This document shows positions 40,183 through 46,199 of a DNA stretch of 46,199 nt, piece by piece (position 1 is the stretch's first letter; every line of letters begins with the position of its first letter). Under the pieces are notes generated by a model that was given only the letters and a program-made list of their open reading frames with translations, was not told the origin of the DNA and made no database searches. Origin of the DNA: a virus. Location of the stretch: the IMG/VR virus record IMGVR_UViG_3300037228_000167, positions 1 to 46,199 of that record. The stretch is one strand, 5' to 3'. The position numbers and the translations under genes were made by a program.

Positions 40183-40712
40183 GCAAGACATTCTGCATTG
40201 TCGATCTTTATGGGCTCGGCGGTCTCGCAACCTCGCCCGGCATGCTGACGCTTGCCGGCAAGATCAAACAACTCGGCACGGGTTTTGTCGTACTCGGCCC
40301 CTACGATCAATCGGATTGGCAGCAAGCGGCCGAGGATCTCGGCAAGCGTCCGGCGGCCGATCTGATCGGTGCGGTCGGTTACAGCCTGGGCGCCAATAAT
40401 GTCGTCCAAATCGCTGCCAAGCTCGGCCGCAAGCTCGATTATATCGCTGGCATTCAGCCGTCTTATTGGGGGCTCGGCGTCGACTGGTCGGCCGTCATCA
40501 CGCTGCCGCCGAATATCGGCGCGGCGTTGTGCATCTACAATCCGTATTTCGCCGCCACCGGCGGCCTCGGTTATGCGCGCTACGCCGCGCCCTCGGGCTT
40601 CGCCGGCCAGCTCCGCCTCACCACGACCAGCGATCTGCACCCCGACGTCGATGCCGACGCCGGCGTGCACGGGCTCGTCCTGAGCGATCTGCGCAACATC
40701 ATGGGGAAATGA
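40179..40712 (+). CDS. esterase-like alpha/beta-hydrolase in the lysis block
   Basis: This 177-residue protein starts at ATG 40179, overlapping the endolysin stop. GAVGYSLGANNVVQIA contains the GxSxG nucleophile elbow (Ser69), and a His at 164 (DAGVHGLVL) could complete the triad. It is smaller than typical alpha/beta-hydrolases. Coupling to an endolysin suggests a role in lysis, for example cutting an envelope ester; mycobacteriophage LysB is a known analogue in concept only. It could also be a non-catalytic relative. Confidence 0.65.
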   Translation: MSKTFCIVDLYGLGGLATSPGMLTLAGKIKQLGTGFVVLGPYDQSDWQQAAEDLGKRPAADLIGAVGYSLGANNVVQIAAKLGRKLDYIAGIQPSYWGLGVDWSAVITLPPNIGAALCIYNPYFAATGGLGYARYAAPSGFAGQLRLTTTSDLHPDVDADAGVHGLVLSDLRNIMGK

Positions 40713-40713
40713 C

Positions 40714-40932
40714 ATGCCGGAGAGTGTTCCAGATCATTTGCCGAAAAGTTTTGCGAGCCAGGCCGAGCTCGATGCTGCCTTCCATTCAGTGCGCGCTTTG
40801 GTGAATGCGCGCGCCGGCTGGTACGCGCCGATGATCTCCGACGACATGCTGAGAGACGTCGTACGCGACGCGCTCGACGCCGCGGTGAAGGTGCGCGGGC
40901 TTGCGCCGGCGAAGCCGCAGACAAAATCCTAA
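40714..40932 (+). CDS. small protein in the lysis block
   Basis: This 72-residue helical protein starts one base after the hydrolase stop, so it is very likely in the same operon. It reads LPKSFASQAELDAAFHSVRA then MLRDVVRDALDAAVKVRGL. There are no membrane segments and no known family. It may be an accessory structural or lysis protein. Confidence 0.6.
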   Translation: MPESVPDHLPKSFASQAELDAAFHSVRALVNARAGWYAPMISDDMLRDVVRDALDAAVKVRGLAPAKPQTKS

Positions 40933-40989
40933 CCGCTTCTTTCTCAAACCCAACTCCGAAACCCAACTCCGAAACCCAAGGAAAACGCA

Positions 40990-41169
40990 ATGGGAACCGA
41001 TCAATTCACCGGAATTCTGCGCGCCGTGATCCCGGCAGCCGTGGCCTATGTTGCCGGCAAGGGCTGGCTGCCCGTCGATACCGCAAGCGACATCGGTGCC
41101 GGCATTGTCACCATCCTCGCCGCGATCTGGTCGTGGAAGACCAATACGCCCGGCAAGACCGTCAAGTGA
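40990..41169 (+). CDS. holin-like membrane protein (Pam3-gp28 type)
   Basis: The 59-residue protein reads MGTDQFTGILRAVIPAAVAY, then VAGKGWLPVDTASDIGAGIV and TILAAIWSWKTNTPGKTVK. Two hydrophobic segments around a KGW turn and a short basic tail match small phage holins of the Pam3-gp28 kind, which form membrane lesions and let the endolysin out. CAAGGAAAACGC precedes the ATG. It lies within the lysis block, about 800 bases after the endolysin. Confidence 0.75.
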   Translation: MGTDQFTGILRAVIPAAVAYVAGKGWLPVDTASDIGAGIVTILAAIWSWKTNTPGKTVK

Positions 41170-41179
41170 GGAGAGAAAA

Positions 41180-41548
41180 ATGATGCGACATGCTCTCCTG
41201 CCGGCCGTGACCGCCATCGCGCTTGCCGGCTGTACGGCAGCCCAGCAGGCGCAATTCCAGTCCGACGTCACCGCTTTCAACAATGACGTAGCGCTGATCG
41301 ATTCCAGCATCGCCACGGTGTCGTCGGCGCTCGCCAATAATTGCACGCAATTGGCGGCGACCGGGCAGGCGCTCGCCATTCTGATCGGCACCAGCACGGC
41401 CGCGGGCGCCGGACTGACCGGGGTCGATGCGGCGATCGTCAGTTACTGCCAGGCGCATCCGACCAATATCACAACCGCCGTCAGCGCGACGGCAGCCGCG
41501 ATCTCCGCCGGCAAGGCCGCGCAATCGGCCGCCAAAGCGGGGAACTGA
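41180..41548 (+). CDS. small Ala-rich lipoprotein
   Basis: ATG 41180 (GAGGAGAG upstream) gives MMRHALLPAVTAIALAGC, a lipoprotein signal peptide with lipobox ALAG-C at about residue 18. The mature part (about 104 residues) is Ala/Thr/Ser-rich and helical, with two Cys (NNCTQLAA, VSYCQAHP). A place in the lysis block suggests an outer-membrane lysis accessory such as an o-spanin, although the length is larger than usual and no partner i-spanin is clear. It is otherwise unrecognised. Confidence 0.65.
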   Translation: MMRHALLPAVTAIALAGCTAAQQAQFQSDVTAFNNDVALIDSSIATVSSALANNCTQLAATGQALAILIGTSTAAGAGLTGVDAAIVSYCQAHPTNITTAVSATAAAISAGKAAQSAAKAGN

Positions 41549-41549
41549 C

Positions 41550-41795
41550 ATGGAAGCGCTCCTCTCGATCGTCGCGGCGGTGGTTCCGGGCACGCTCGCC
41601 GGTCTCAGCCTGACGCAGTGGCTTAAGATCGCAACCGCGCTTGCGGGCGCGGAGCCGGAGATCAAGGCCGCGCTTGCGGCGCTGCATCCTGCCTTCGCCG
41701 CGCTGGTCGCGGATCTGGCGCGCGGCAGCCCGCCCGACGAAGCCGCGCGCAACCGCCTCGAAAAAATCCCGAGCGAAATGAGCGGCATTCGGTGA
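41550..41795 (+). CDS. small hydrophobic/helical protein in the lysis block
   Basis: The 81-residue protein starts at ATG 41550, one base after the previous stop. A hydrophobic start (LLSIVAAVVPGTLAGLSLTQ) is followed by helices (EIKAALAALHPAFAALVADL) and a charged tail. It may be a membrane-associated holin or i-spanin-like partner of the lipoprotein; that is inference from position. The next gene overlaps its stop by GTGA. Confidence 0.6.
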   Translation: MEALLSIVAAVVPGTLAGLSLTQWLKIATALAGAEPEIKAALAALHPAFAALVADLARGSPPDEAARNRLEKIPSEMSGIR

Positions 41796-42133
41796 GGGAA
41801 GAGATGCCGGGAAAACTCGATGAGATCAGCCGCGCCATCGGATCGCTGGAAACGAGTGTCCGAGAGCTCAAGCGGCGAATGGATGAGAACCGCACCTTAC
41901 AAGCCCGCCGTCACGCCGACAGTTCAGCGACCTTGCGCGAATTGTCCGACAAGCTCGACCAGCATGCCGCCGCGGTCGCAACGATCCAGCCGACGGTGGC
42001 GGCTTTAGAGCTTTCGCGTTCGAAATTGGCGACGTGGGCCTCGATCGGGCTTGGGGCCGTCGTTATTCTGGGCTGGGTCGTCGAAGCCGGCGTGAAGTGG
42101 ACGGTGGGTTTAGTCCTTTCGCATTTTCAGTAA
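41792..42133 (+). CDS. coiled-coil protein with a C-terminal membrane segment
   Basis: This 113-residue protein starts at GTG 41792 (overlap GTGA) or ATG 41804. Residues about 5-75 are a coiled coil (RAIGSLETSVRELKRRMDEN, LRELSDKLDQHAAAVATI) and 80-103 form a membrane segment (ATWASIGLGAVVILGWVV). The layout resembles Rhizobiales DUF1515-type phage proteins and XhlA/holin-associated proteins. It is the last gene of the late module, just before the terminator at 42181. Confidence 0.7.
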   Translation: MREEMPGKLDEISRAIGSLETSVRELKRRMDENRTLQARRHADSSATLRELSDKLDQHAAAVATIQPTVAALELSRSKLATWASIGLGAVVILGWVVEAGVKWTVGLVLSHFQ

Positions 42134-42180
42134 AGGCCACCATGCCTAAGCGACGGTAACAAAAACATTTCGTCCTTCTC

Positions 42181-42214
42181 GCCCCGCTCGGCTTCGGCCG
42201 GCGGGGCTTTTTTA
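42181..42214 (+). terminator. rho-independent terminator of the late module
   Basis: GCCCCGC and GCGGGGC form the outer stem, CGGC-TTCG-GCCG the inner tetraloop stem, and a T-tract follows at 42208-42213. It lies about 50 bases after the last phage gene. The 24 bases from GGCTTCGG to the T-tract recur at 43980-44003. Confidence 0.9.
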
Positions 42215-42242
42215 TTTTGTCGGCCGGGCGCTGCGCCCAGCG

Positions 42243-42280
42243 CAAAAAAGTAGCGTGAGGGTCCGGCAAGACCCTCACGC
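42243..42280 (-). terminator. rho-independent terminator of glnII
   Basis: An 11-bp perfect stem (42253-42263 with 42270-42280, GCGTGAGGGTC) with a 6-base loop is followed on the minus strand by a six-base T run (42243-42248). It lies 36 bases downstream of the glnII stop and fits its orientation. Confidence 0.9.
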
Positions 42281-42315
42281 TTATTGCCGCAAAACAGCCT
42301 CTGCTGCGACGGCGC

Positions 42316-43347
42316 CTAAGCCGCGACGCTGACCGCCGTCGGGACCGAGGCGATCGTCTTCAGGACCTGAGACGTGATCTGGTACGGGTCGCCTTGCGAG
42401 TTCGGCCGGCGGTCTTCGAGATACCCCTTGTAGCCGTTATTCACGAAGCTGTGCGGTACGCGGATCGAAGCGCCGCGGTCGGCAACGCCGTAGGTGAACT
42501 CGGTGATGGCCGCGGTCTCGTGCTTGCCGGTCAGCCGCATATGGTTGTCCGGGCCGTAAACCGCGATGTGATCCGCGCGAGCGCCCTCGAACGCCTTCAT
42601 CAGCGCTTCGAAGTACTCCTTGCCGCCGGTTTCGCGCATGTAAGTGGTCGAGAAGTTGCAGTGCATGCCGGAGCCGTTCCAGTCGGTGTCGCCGAGCGGC
42701 TTGCAGTGGAACTCGATGTCGACGCTGTACTTCTCGGTGAGCCGCAGCATCAGGTAACGGGCCATCCACATTTCGTCGGCGGCCTTTTTGGAGCCCTTGC
42801 CGAAAATCTGGAATTCCCACTGGCCCTTGGCCACTTCGGCATTGATGCCTTCGTGGTTGATGCCGGCGGCGAGGCAAAGATCGAGATGCTCGTCGACCAT
42901 CTTGCGGGCGATGTCGCCGACATATTTGTAGCCGACGCCGGTATAGTAGGGGCCTTGCGGCGCCGGATAACCGCTCGCCGGGAACCCGAGCGGGCGGCCG
43001 TCTTTATAGAAGAAGTATTCCTGCTCGAAGCCGAACCAGGCGCCGGGGTCGTCGAGAATGGTGGCGCGTTTGTTCGATTCGTGCGGCTCGCCGGTCGGCA
43101 GCATCACTTCGCACATCACCAGCACGCCATTGATGCGCGCCGCATCCGGATAGACGGCGACCGGTTTGAGGACGCAGTCCGAATTGGAGCCGGTGGCCTG
43201 ATTGGTCGAAGAGCCGTCGAAGCCCCAGAGCGGCAGCTGTTCGAGCGTCGGAAACGCGTCGAATTCTTTCAGCTGCGTCTTGCCGCGCAAGTTAGGCACT
43301 GGCGTGTAACCGTCGAGCCAGACGTATTCGAGTTTATATTTTGTCAT
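42316..43347 (-). CDS. glnII: glutamine synthetase type II
   Basis: The 343-residue protein is a eukaryotic-type (GSII) glutamine synthetase, which makes glutamine from glutamate, ammonia and ATP. WGFDGSSTNQATGSNSDCVL near the N-terminus, WFGFEQEYFF (Glu ligands), EGINAEVAKGQWEFQIFGKG, and DRGASIRVPHSF near the C-terminus carry the active-site residues. Length is normal. GSII accompanies the usual GlnA in rhizobia and relatives and is induced on nitrogen limitation. A candidate sigma-54 promoter lies upstream (43441-43456). It is transcribed toward the phage late module. Confidence 0.97.
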   Translation of the reverse strand: MTKYKLEYVWLDGYTPVPNLRGKTQLKEFDAFPTLEQLPLWGFDGSSTNQATGSNSDCVLKPVAVYPDAARINGVLVMCEVMLPTGEPHESNKRATILDDPGAWFGFEQEYFFYKDGRPLGFPASGYPAPQGPYYTGVGYKYVGDIARKMVDEHLDLCLAAGINHEGINAEVAKGQWEFQIFGKGSKKAADEMWMARYLMLRLTEKYSVDIEFHCKPLGDTDWNGSGMHCNFSTTYMRETGGKEYFEALMKAFEGARADHIAVYGPDNHMRLTGKHETAAITEFTYGVADRGASIRVPHSFVNNGYKGYLEDRRPNSQGDPYQITSQVLKTIASVPTAVSVAA

Positions 43348-43440
43348 GACGTCTCCCGTGAGCTGATGCGCAAGAAGTGAAGGGCTGCTGAAGCGTGCAC
43401 AGCGTCATCGGCGCAAGGACGCCGACTGCCGCCCATTTCA

Positions 43441-43456
43441 AGCATTTAGTGTGCCA
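43441..43456 (-). promoter_or_regulatory. candidate sigma-54 promoter for glnII
   Basis: Read on the minus strand the sequence is TGGCAC-ACTAA-ATGCT: the -24 element is a perfect TGGCAC and the -12 GC is at correct spacing. The start of transcription would be near 43430, about 80 bases before glnII. Rhizobial glnII genes are known to be NtrC/sigma-54 controlled. No clear NtrC site was located by eye. Confidence 0.65.
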
Positions 43457-43688
43457 ATCCATGCGCGAATGGCGCCCAAACGCCTGAATGCTGCAGTGCC
43501 GCAGCAATCTGCCAGCATAATTTTGCGAGTGAAATAAGCAAACACGGGAATGCACATAATGTAGTCAAACGATGATTTGATCTAAGGCAATACGAACAAT
43601 GTGCGAGCAAAGGGTTATATTAATCGAGAATCAGGACACTCAATAACAAAGGCGCCGTTCTTTGCGCGCCGACCGAAGGAACTGAGCT

Positions 43689-43901
43689 ATGGCTGCACAT
43701 TTATCAGGATCGCCGACCTCATCGGGTTCGGCGACGATCTATACGTTTCCCCCGCGGGGCCGTTTCGCGCTGCGCGATCACGGTGACGGCTTGACCGCCG
43801 CGGCGAATACTCAGCTGCCGCGCGGCGCGCGCTTCGCGCCGGCGAGCAGTGGCTGGTATCACGACGACGCGATCCGCGCCGACGAGGGGCGAGACAACTA
43901 G
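43689..43901 (+). CDS. DUF2735 protein (GstI-like)
   Basis: The 70-residue protein starts at ATG 43689 (AAGGAA upstream) and carries ATIYTFPPRGRFALRDHG and SSGWYHDDAIRADE, the two conserved ends of DUF2735. In rhizobia a small gene of this family, gstI, lies beside glnII and its product inhibits GlnII synthesis. The gene here is divergent from glnII with about 340 bases between, so a comparable regulatory role is plausible. Assignment is by motif and neighbourhood. Confidence 0.72.
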   Translation: MAAHLSGSPTSSGSATIYTFPPRGRFALRDHGDGLTAAANTQLPRGARFAPASSGWYHDDAIRADEGRDN

Positions 43902-43971
43902 TTTCGTCAGCTCGTGTTTGCGGGTCAGTACGGGCGCGCGGCCGATCCTAATTGCTGCCCGGCGTAATTGT

Positions 43972-44003
43972 GCCCTGTTGGCTTCGGCCGGCGGGGCTTT
44001 TTT
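43972..44003 (+). terminator. terminator after the DUF2735 gene
   Basis: GCCC-TGTT-GGC-TTCG-GCC-GGCG-GGGC followed by TTTTTT forms a terminator-like hairpin. Its right side, GGCTTCGGCCGGCGGGGC plus the T-tract, is identical over 24 bases to the phage-module terminator at 42190-42213, but the left arm differs and pairs less well. Confidence 0.7.
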
Positions 44004-44236
44004 GTTATCTTGCTTGGCCTCATCCGGGTGTGCGGAAGTGCTTTCCGTGGCCTGGCCTAGCCTAGGTTGCGCTTCCCGACTCCGGTTTAGCCGCATTGGA
44101 GATTGGCAACAGGCACGCCTCTCTCACAATCGAACCACGGAGATTGTTCAAAGCGGTATTTACATTGACGACTTTAACAAGCCCGTCCTGAACTAAGCCT
44201 TGGCGGGTCCAGCGAGGCGCTCCTTTGGTCCACTAT

Positions 44237-44680
44237 TCATCGCGGGAAGCTTCGGACAGGCAGCACAGCAAGGTCGAGCGCGTTTCGTATTGGATTACGA
44301 TTGGTCTTTAGCCCGACGGTGGTCGCGCCCCAGTCGCTGCAGTCAAGCGTGGTGTATTTTATCCAGCGGCGCAGGTCCCGATTGTGGCGCAATTCGCGTC
44401 TGATACGCAGGCCGAAATAACCGGTGTGGGTGTTGTAAAACCCCGGAGAGATGCCGCGGCCCCGGCCGTGCCCGTGAATGAATCGAAGCCGCTCCGCTCC
44501 CATCTCCCACGCTTGTTCGACAATCATGGCCATCGGCGGCCCGACAAAGTCGGACGGGTGATAGCCATGCAGGTCAATTTTTGCGATCAGCGGGCTCGCT
44601 GCGTCGGTGCCCATGAGGCTAATCCGTTCATTCTCAGAAACGATGCGCTGCGCTCGCAAAACCACTCGACCTTTTGCCAC
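44237..44680 (-). CDS. Smr-domain protein
   Basis: The protein of 147 residues (126 if ATG 44614 is the start) has a Smr domain: KIDLHGYHPSDFV (LDLHG-type motif), then RLRFIHGHGRG and SDWGATTVGLKTN at the end. Smr domains are nucleic acid-binding or nicking modules found in MutS2 and in stand-alone proteins. Neither candidate start has a good ribosome-binding site; the conserved domain begins right after ATG 44614. It looks like a chromosomal gene beyond the phage module. Confidence 0.78.
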   Translation of the reverse strand: MAKGRVVLRAQRIVSENERISLMGTDAASPLIAKIDLHGYHPSDFVGPPMAMIVEQAWEMGAERLRFIHGHGRGRGISPGFYNTHTGYFGLRIRRELRHNRDLRRWIKYTTLDCSDWGATTVGLKTNRNPIRNALDLAVLPVRSFPR

Positions 44681-44900
44681 GCGATTGGGTGGCTGGGTTC
44701 TTGGATACTTTTAGAACTTTGCACGTTGCGCCAAGCACGGAATTACGCGCAACATTTGAGGCTATTCGAGAGAGTTCTACAAGCCTTGTAAGCTTTGGGC
44801 GATGGCCCGGACGAACAAACTCCAAAAACGTCGCATCTAACAGCGCCTCCGGTCCGTAGAGGCCTTCGACATCTTCAACATCGAATCACGGAGAACGCGC

Positions 44901-46199
44901 GTGCTGTATGAACGGCTGCGTGACGAATGGCATACGCGCAAACGCGCCGCGCCAATTTACCCGGCCATGACCTTCGCGCCAGAAGGGCTCGTGCTCGGTG
45001 CCGGCACGGTACTTCTCCAGGCGGAGGGGCCACGCCGGCTGCAAAGCTTGCGCGGCCAGGAAGCGCGGGTTCTCGCGTTGTTGGCTGCGGCATACGGGAA
45101 GGCCGTGGCCCCGGTAGTGTTGGGTAACATTGAACGCGCCGTAAGATCCTGGCGGGACGGTGATGGGTGTCTCGCACACATCCACCTCGCGCATGGCGGC
45201 CTGCGCCAGCCAGAAGACCTTAGAAGCGCAGCATGTCGTTTGTTTATCGCCGAAAGCGCCATGAAAGCCGGCATGAGCCCGCGCACTATCATTCAGGCGC
45301 TGAAGATCGATTATTTAGACGTCGACGCGTTCAAAAAGCTTTACAACCCAGCGGAGCCACGCGTGCCCGCCGGGAGCGGTAGAACTAGCGGCCAGTGGAC
45401 GCGCGGGCTTTCGTCGCTCGGCGAACTGACACCAGTCGCGGCGGAGGCTCTCGGAAGATTTGCTGTCCGTCTTCTGTTCTCACGCACGAGCGCCGCGGCG
45501 AAAGTCCTATTCGGATTGCTGTTCATTCCGTCACCGAACATGGTCCGCGTCGATGGCGAGGTGCCTGGGGTAGCCGGGCTTCGCTACGCTTGGAATCGCG
45601 ACGAGACGCTGCTTCACCTAACCTACGACAATGCCAACGGGCAGCGGAGCATTTTCACCGCTCAGCTGGAGGATGACGTCTTCCGCGACAAGAATGGCAG
45701 GATTGTCGCGCGCATCCTGTCCGGCGGCAACGTCGTCGTCGATACGGCCGCGGTGTTCCCCGACGCCGTGAACGATGACGAGCCGAGGCTTTGTCCCCTC
45801 CCGGGTCTCGACAAGCCCGGCGAAAGAGGCAGGGACTACGCGGATTATGTGAAAACCGTCGTCAACCCCATCGACACCACCCCCCGCTATTGGGGTTTTC
45901 AGCTTGTGAATCCAACCAATGGAAGTCAAGTTTATTATGACGACTGCCAACACTCGACCGGCATGATGGTGGAGGCCAAAGGCCCAGGATACGCGAAACT
46001 TTTACAATCTCCGATCATCAACGATTCGGTCAAAAGGGAGTTTTTGGAAGAGTCCGCCCGTCAAATCGCGGCGCTGGGCACGCGTCGACTCCGCTGGTAC
46101 TTTGCGGAGCCGACAGTAGCTGATTTTGCGAGAGATCTATTTCGAACCTCTGGAGGGGGGCGGGAAAGGATCGACGTCCGAGATCTGCCTTGGCCGTGA
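44901..46199 (+). CDS. polymorphic toxin with Tox-REase-5-like domain
   Basis: The 432-residue protein begins at GTG 44901 after GGAGAA and ends with a TGA at the window edge. Residues 1-145 form another helper domain; RVPAGSGRTSGQWTR (about 154-168) is the linker also found in the prophage toxins. A hydrophobic/beta-rich middle (MVRVDGEVPGVAGLRYAWNR, HLTYDNANGQRSI) leads to the C-terminal domain with DYADYVKTVVNP, MMVEAKGPGYAKLL (catalytic Glu-x-Lys) and RRLRWYFAEP, the Tox-REase-5 pattern. It is 2.7 kb beyond the phage module. The immunity gene is expected just right of the window. Confidence 0.82.
   Translation: MLYERLRDEWHTRKRAAPIYPAMTFAPEGLVLGAGTVLLQAEGPRRLQSLRGQEARVLALLAAAYGKAVAPVVLGNIERAVRSWRDGDGCLAHIHLAHGGLRQPEDLRSAACRLFIAESAMKAGMSPRTIIQALKIDYLDVDAFKKLYNPAEPRVPAGSGRTSGQWTRGLSSLGELTPVAAEALGRFAVRLLFSRTSAAAKVLFGLLFIPSPNMVRVDGEVPGVAGLRYAWNRDETLLHLTYDNANGQRSIFTAQLEDDVFRDKNGRIVARILSGGNVVVDTAAVFPDAVNDDEPRLCPLPGLDKPGERGRDYADYVKTVVNPIDTTPRYWGFQLVNPTNGSQVYYDDCQHSTGMMVEAKGPGYAKLLQSPIINDSVKREFLEESARQIAALGTRRLRWYFAEPTVADFARDLFRTSGGGRERIDVRDLPWP

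Noticed and set aside
42394-43380. 328-residue plus-strand open frame
   Set aside because: It is antisense to glnII, whose assignment is certain.
43849-44196. 115-residue plus-strand open frame after the DUF2735 gene
   Set aside because: It runs through the terminator hairpin at 43972-44003 and overlaps the DUF2735 gene; composition looks non-coding.
1-46199. tRNA, rRNA, integrase or repressor genes
   Set aside because: None was seen on either strand by eye; their absence from the window is only that and does not exclude them just outside.

Overview
The window is a GC-rich stretch of an alphaproteobacterial chromosome, most likely a Hyphomicrobiales (Rhizobiales) member close to the Bradyrhizobium/Rhodopseudomonas/Xanthobacteraceae group. 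The evidence is a type II glutamine synthetase gene (glnII) beside a DUF2735/GstI-like small gene, alphaproteobacterial-style palindromic intergenic repeats, and proteins carrying the VPAGN-x-x-GGQW linker that is common in this group. This placement is inferred from protein recognition, not from a database search.

Most of the window (about 2.3-42.2 kb) is the late module of a siphovirus-like prophage or gene-transfer-agent-like element. The order is large terminase, a beta-rich structural protein, portal, prohead protease, major capsid protein, head-tail connector, gp10-like protein, tail terminator, tail tube, tail assembly chaperones, short tape measure, DUF2460 distal tail, DUF2163 hub, NlpC/P60 peptidase, tail tip, fibre, then a lysis block (M15 endopeptidase, esterase-like protein, Pam3-gp28-like holin, lipoprotein, coiled-coil membrane protein) closed by a strong terminator. 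No integrase, repressor, replication gene or tRNA was seen, so the element may be domesticated or its early genes lie outside the window.

The striking feature is that the head genes are loaded with polymorphic toxin-immunity cassettes, and each cassette sits beside a repeated copy of the 3' end of the structural gene it follows. The portal gene is followed by three further portal segments (about 1.0 kb, 0.5 kb and 49 bp); the first two portal copies run in frame into toxin-like C-termini. The protease gene is followed by a decayed toxin, an intact immunity gene and a second copy of the last 28 codons of the protease. The capsid gene is followed by three cassettes separated by two extra copies of its last 27-33 codons. 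The gp10-like gene is followed by a DddA-like deaminase with an Imm1-like immunity gene and then a degraded copy of its own 3' end. Toxin types include HNH-like nucleases, a PD-(D/E)XK-like nuclease, Ntox37, an RNase A-like CdiA-CT domain and a cytidine deaminase. Most share a helical N-terminal helper domain and one or two Gly/Pro linker motifs. The simplest reading is that cassettes enter by homologous recombination at structural-gene ends and stack up, leaving orphan immunity genes and broken toxins behind.

Accessory genes on the minus strand interrupt the module: a two-gene island of a repeat-tailed HEFLE protein and a lipoprotein (13.1-15.8 kb), DUF4262 (23.7 kb), VapBC (28 kb) and a SAM methyltransferase (33.6 kb). 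To the right lie chromosomal-looking genes: glnII with a candidate sigma-54 promoter, the DUF2735 gene, an Smr-domain gene, and at the edge another linker-bearing toxin with a Tox-REase-5-like domain, whose immunity gene would lie beyond the window.
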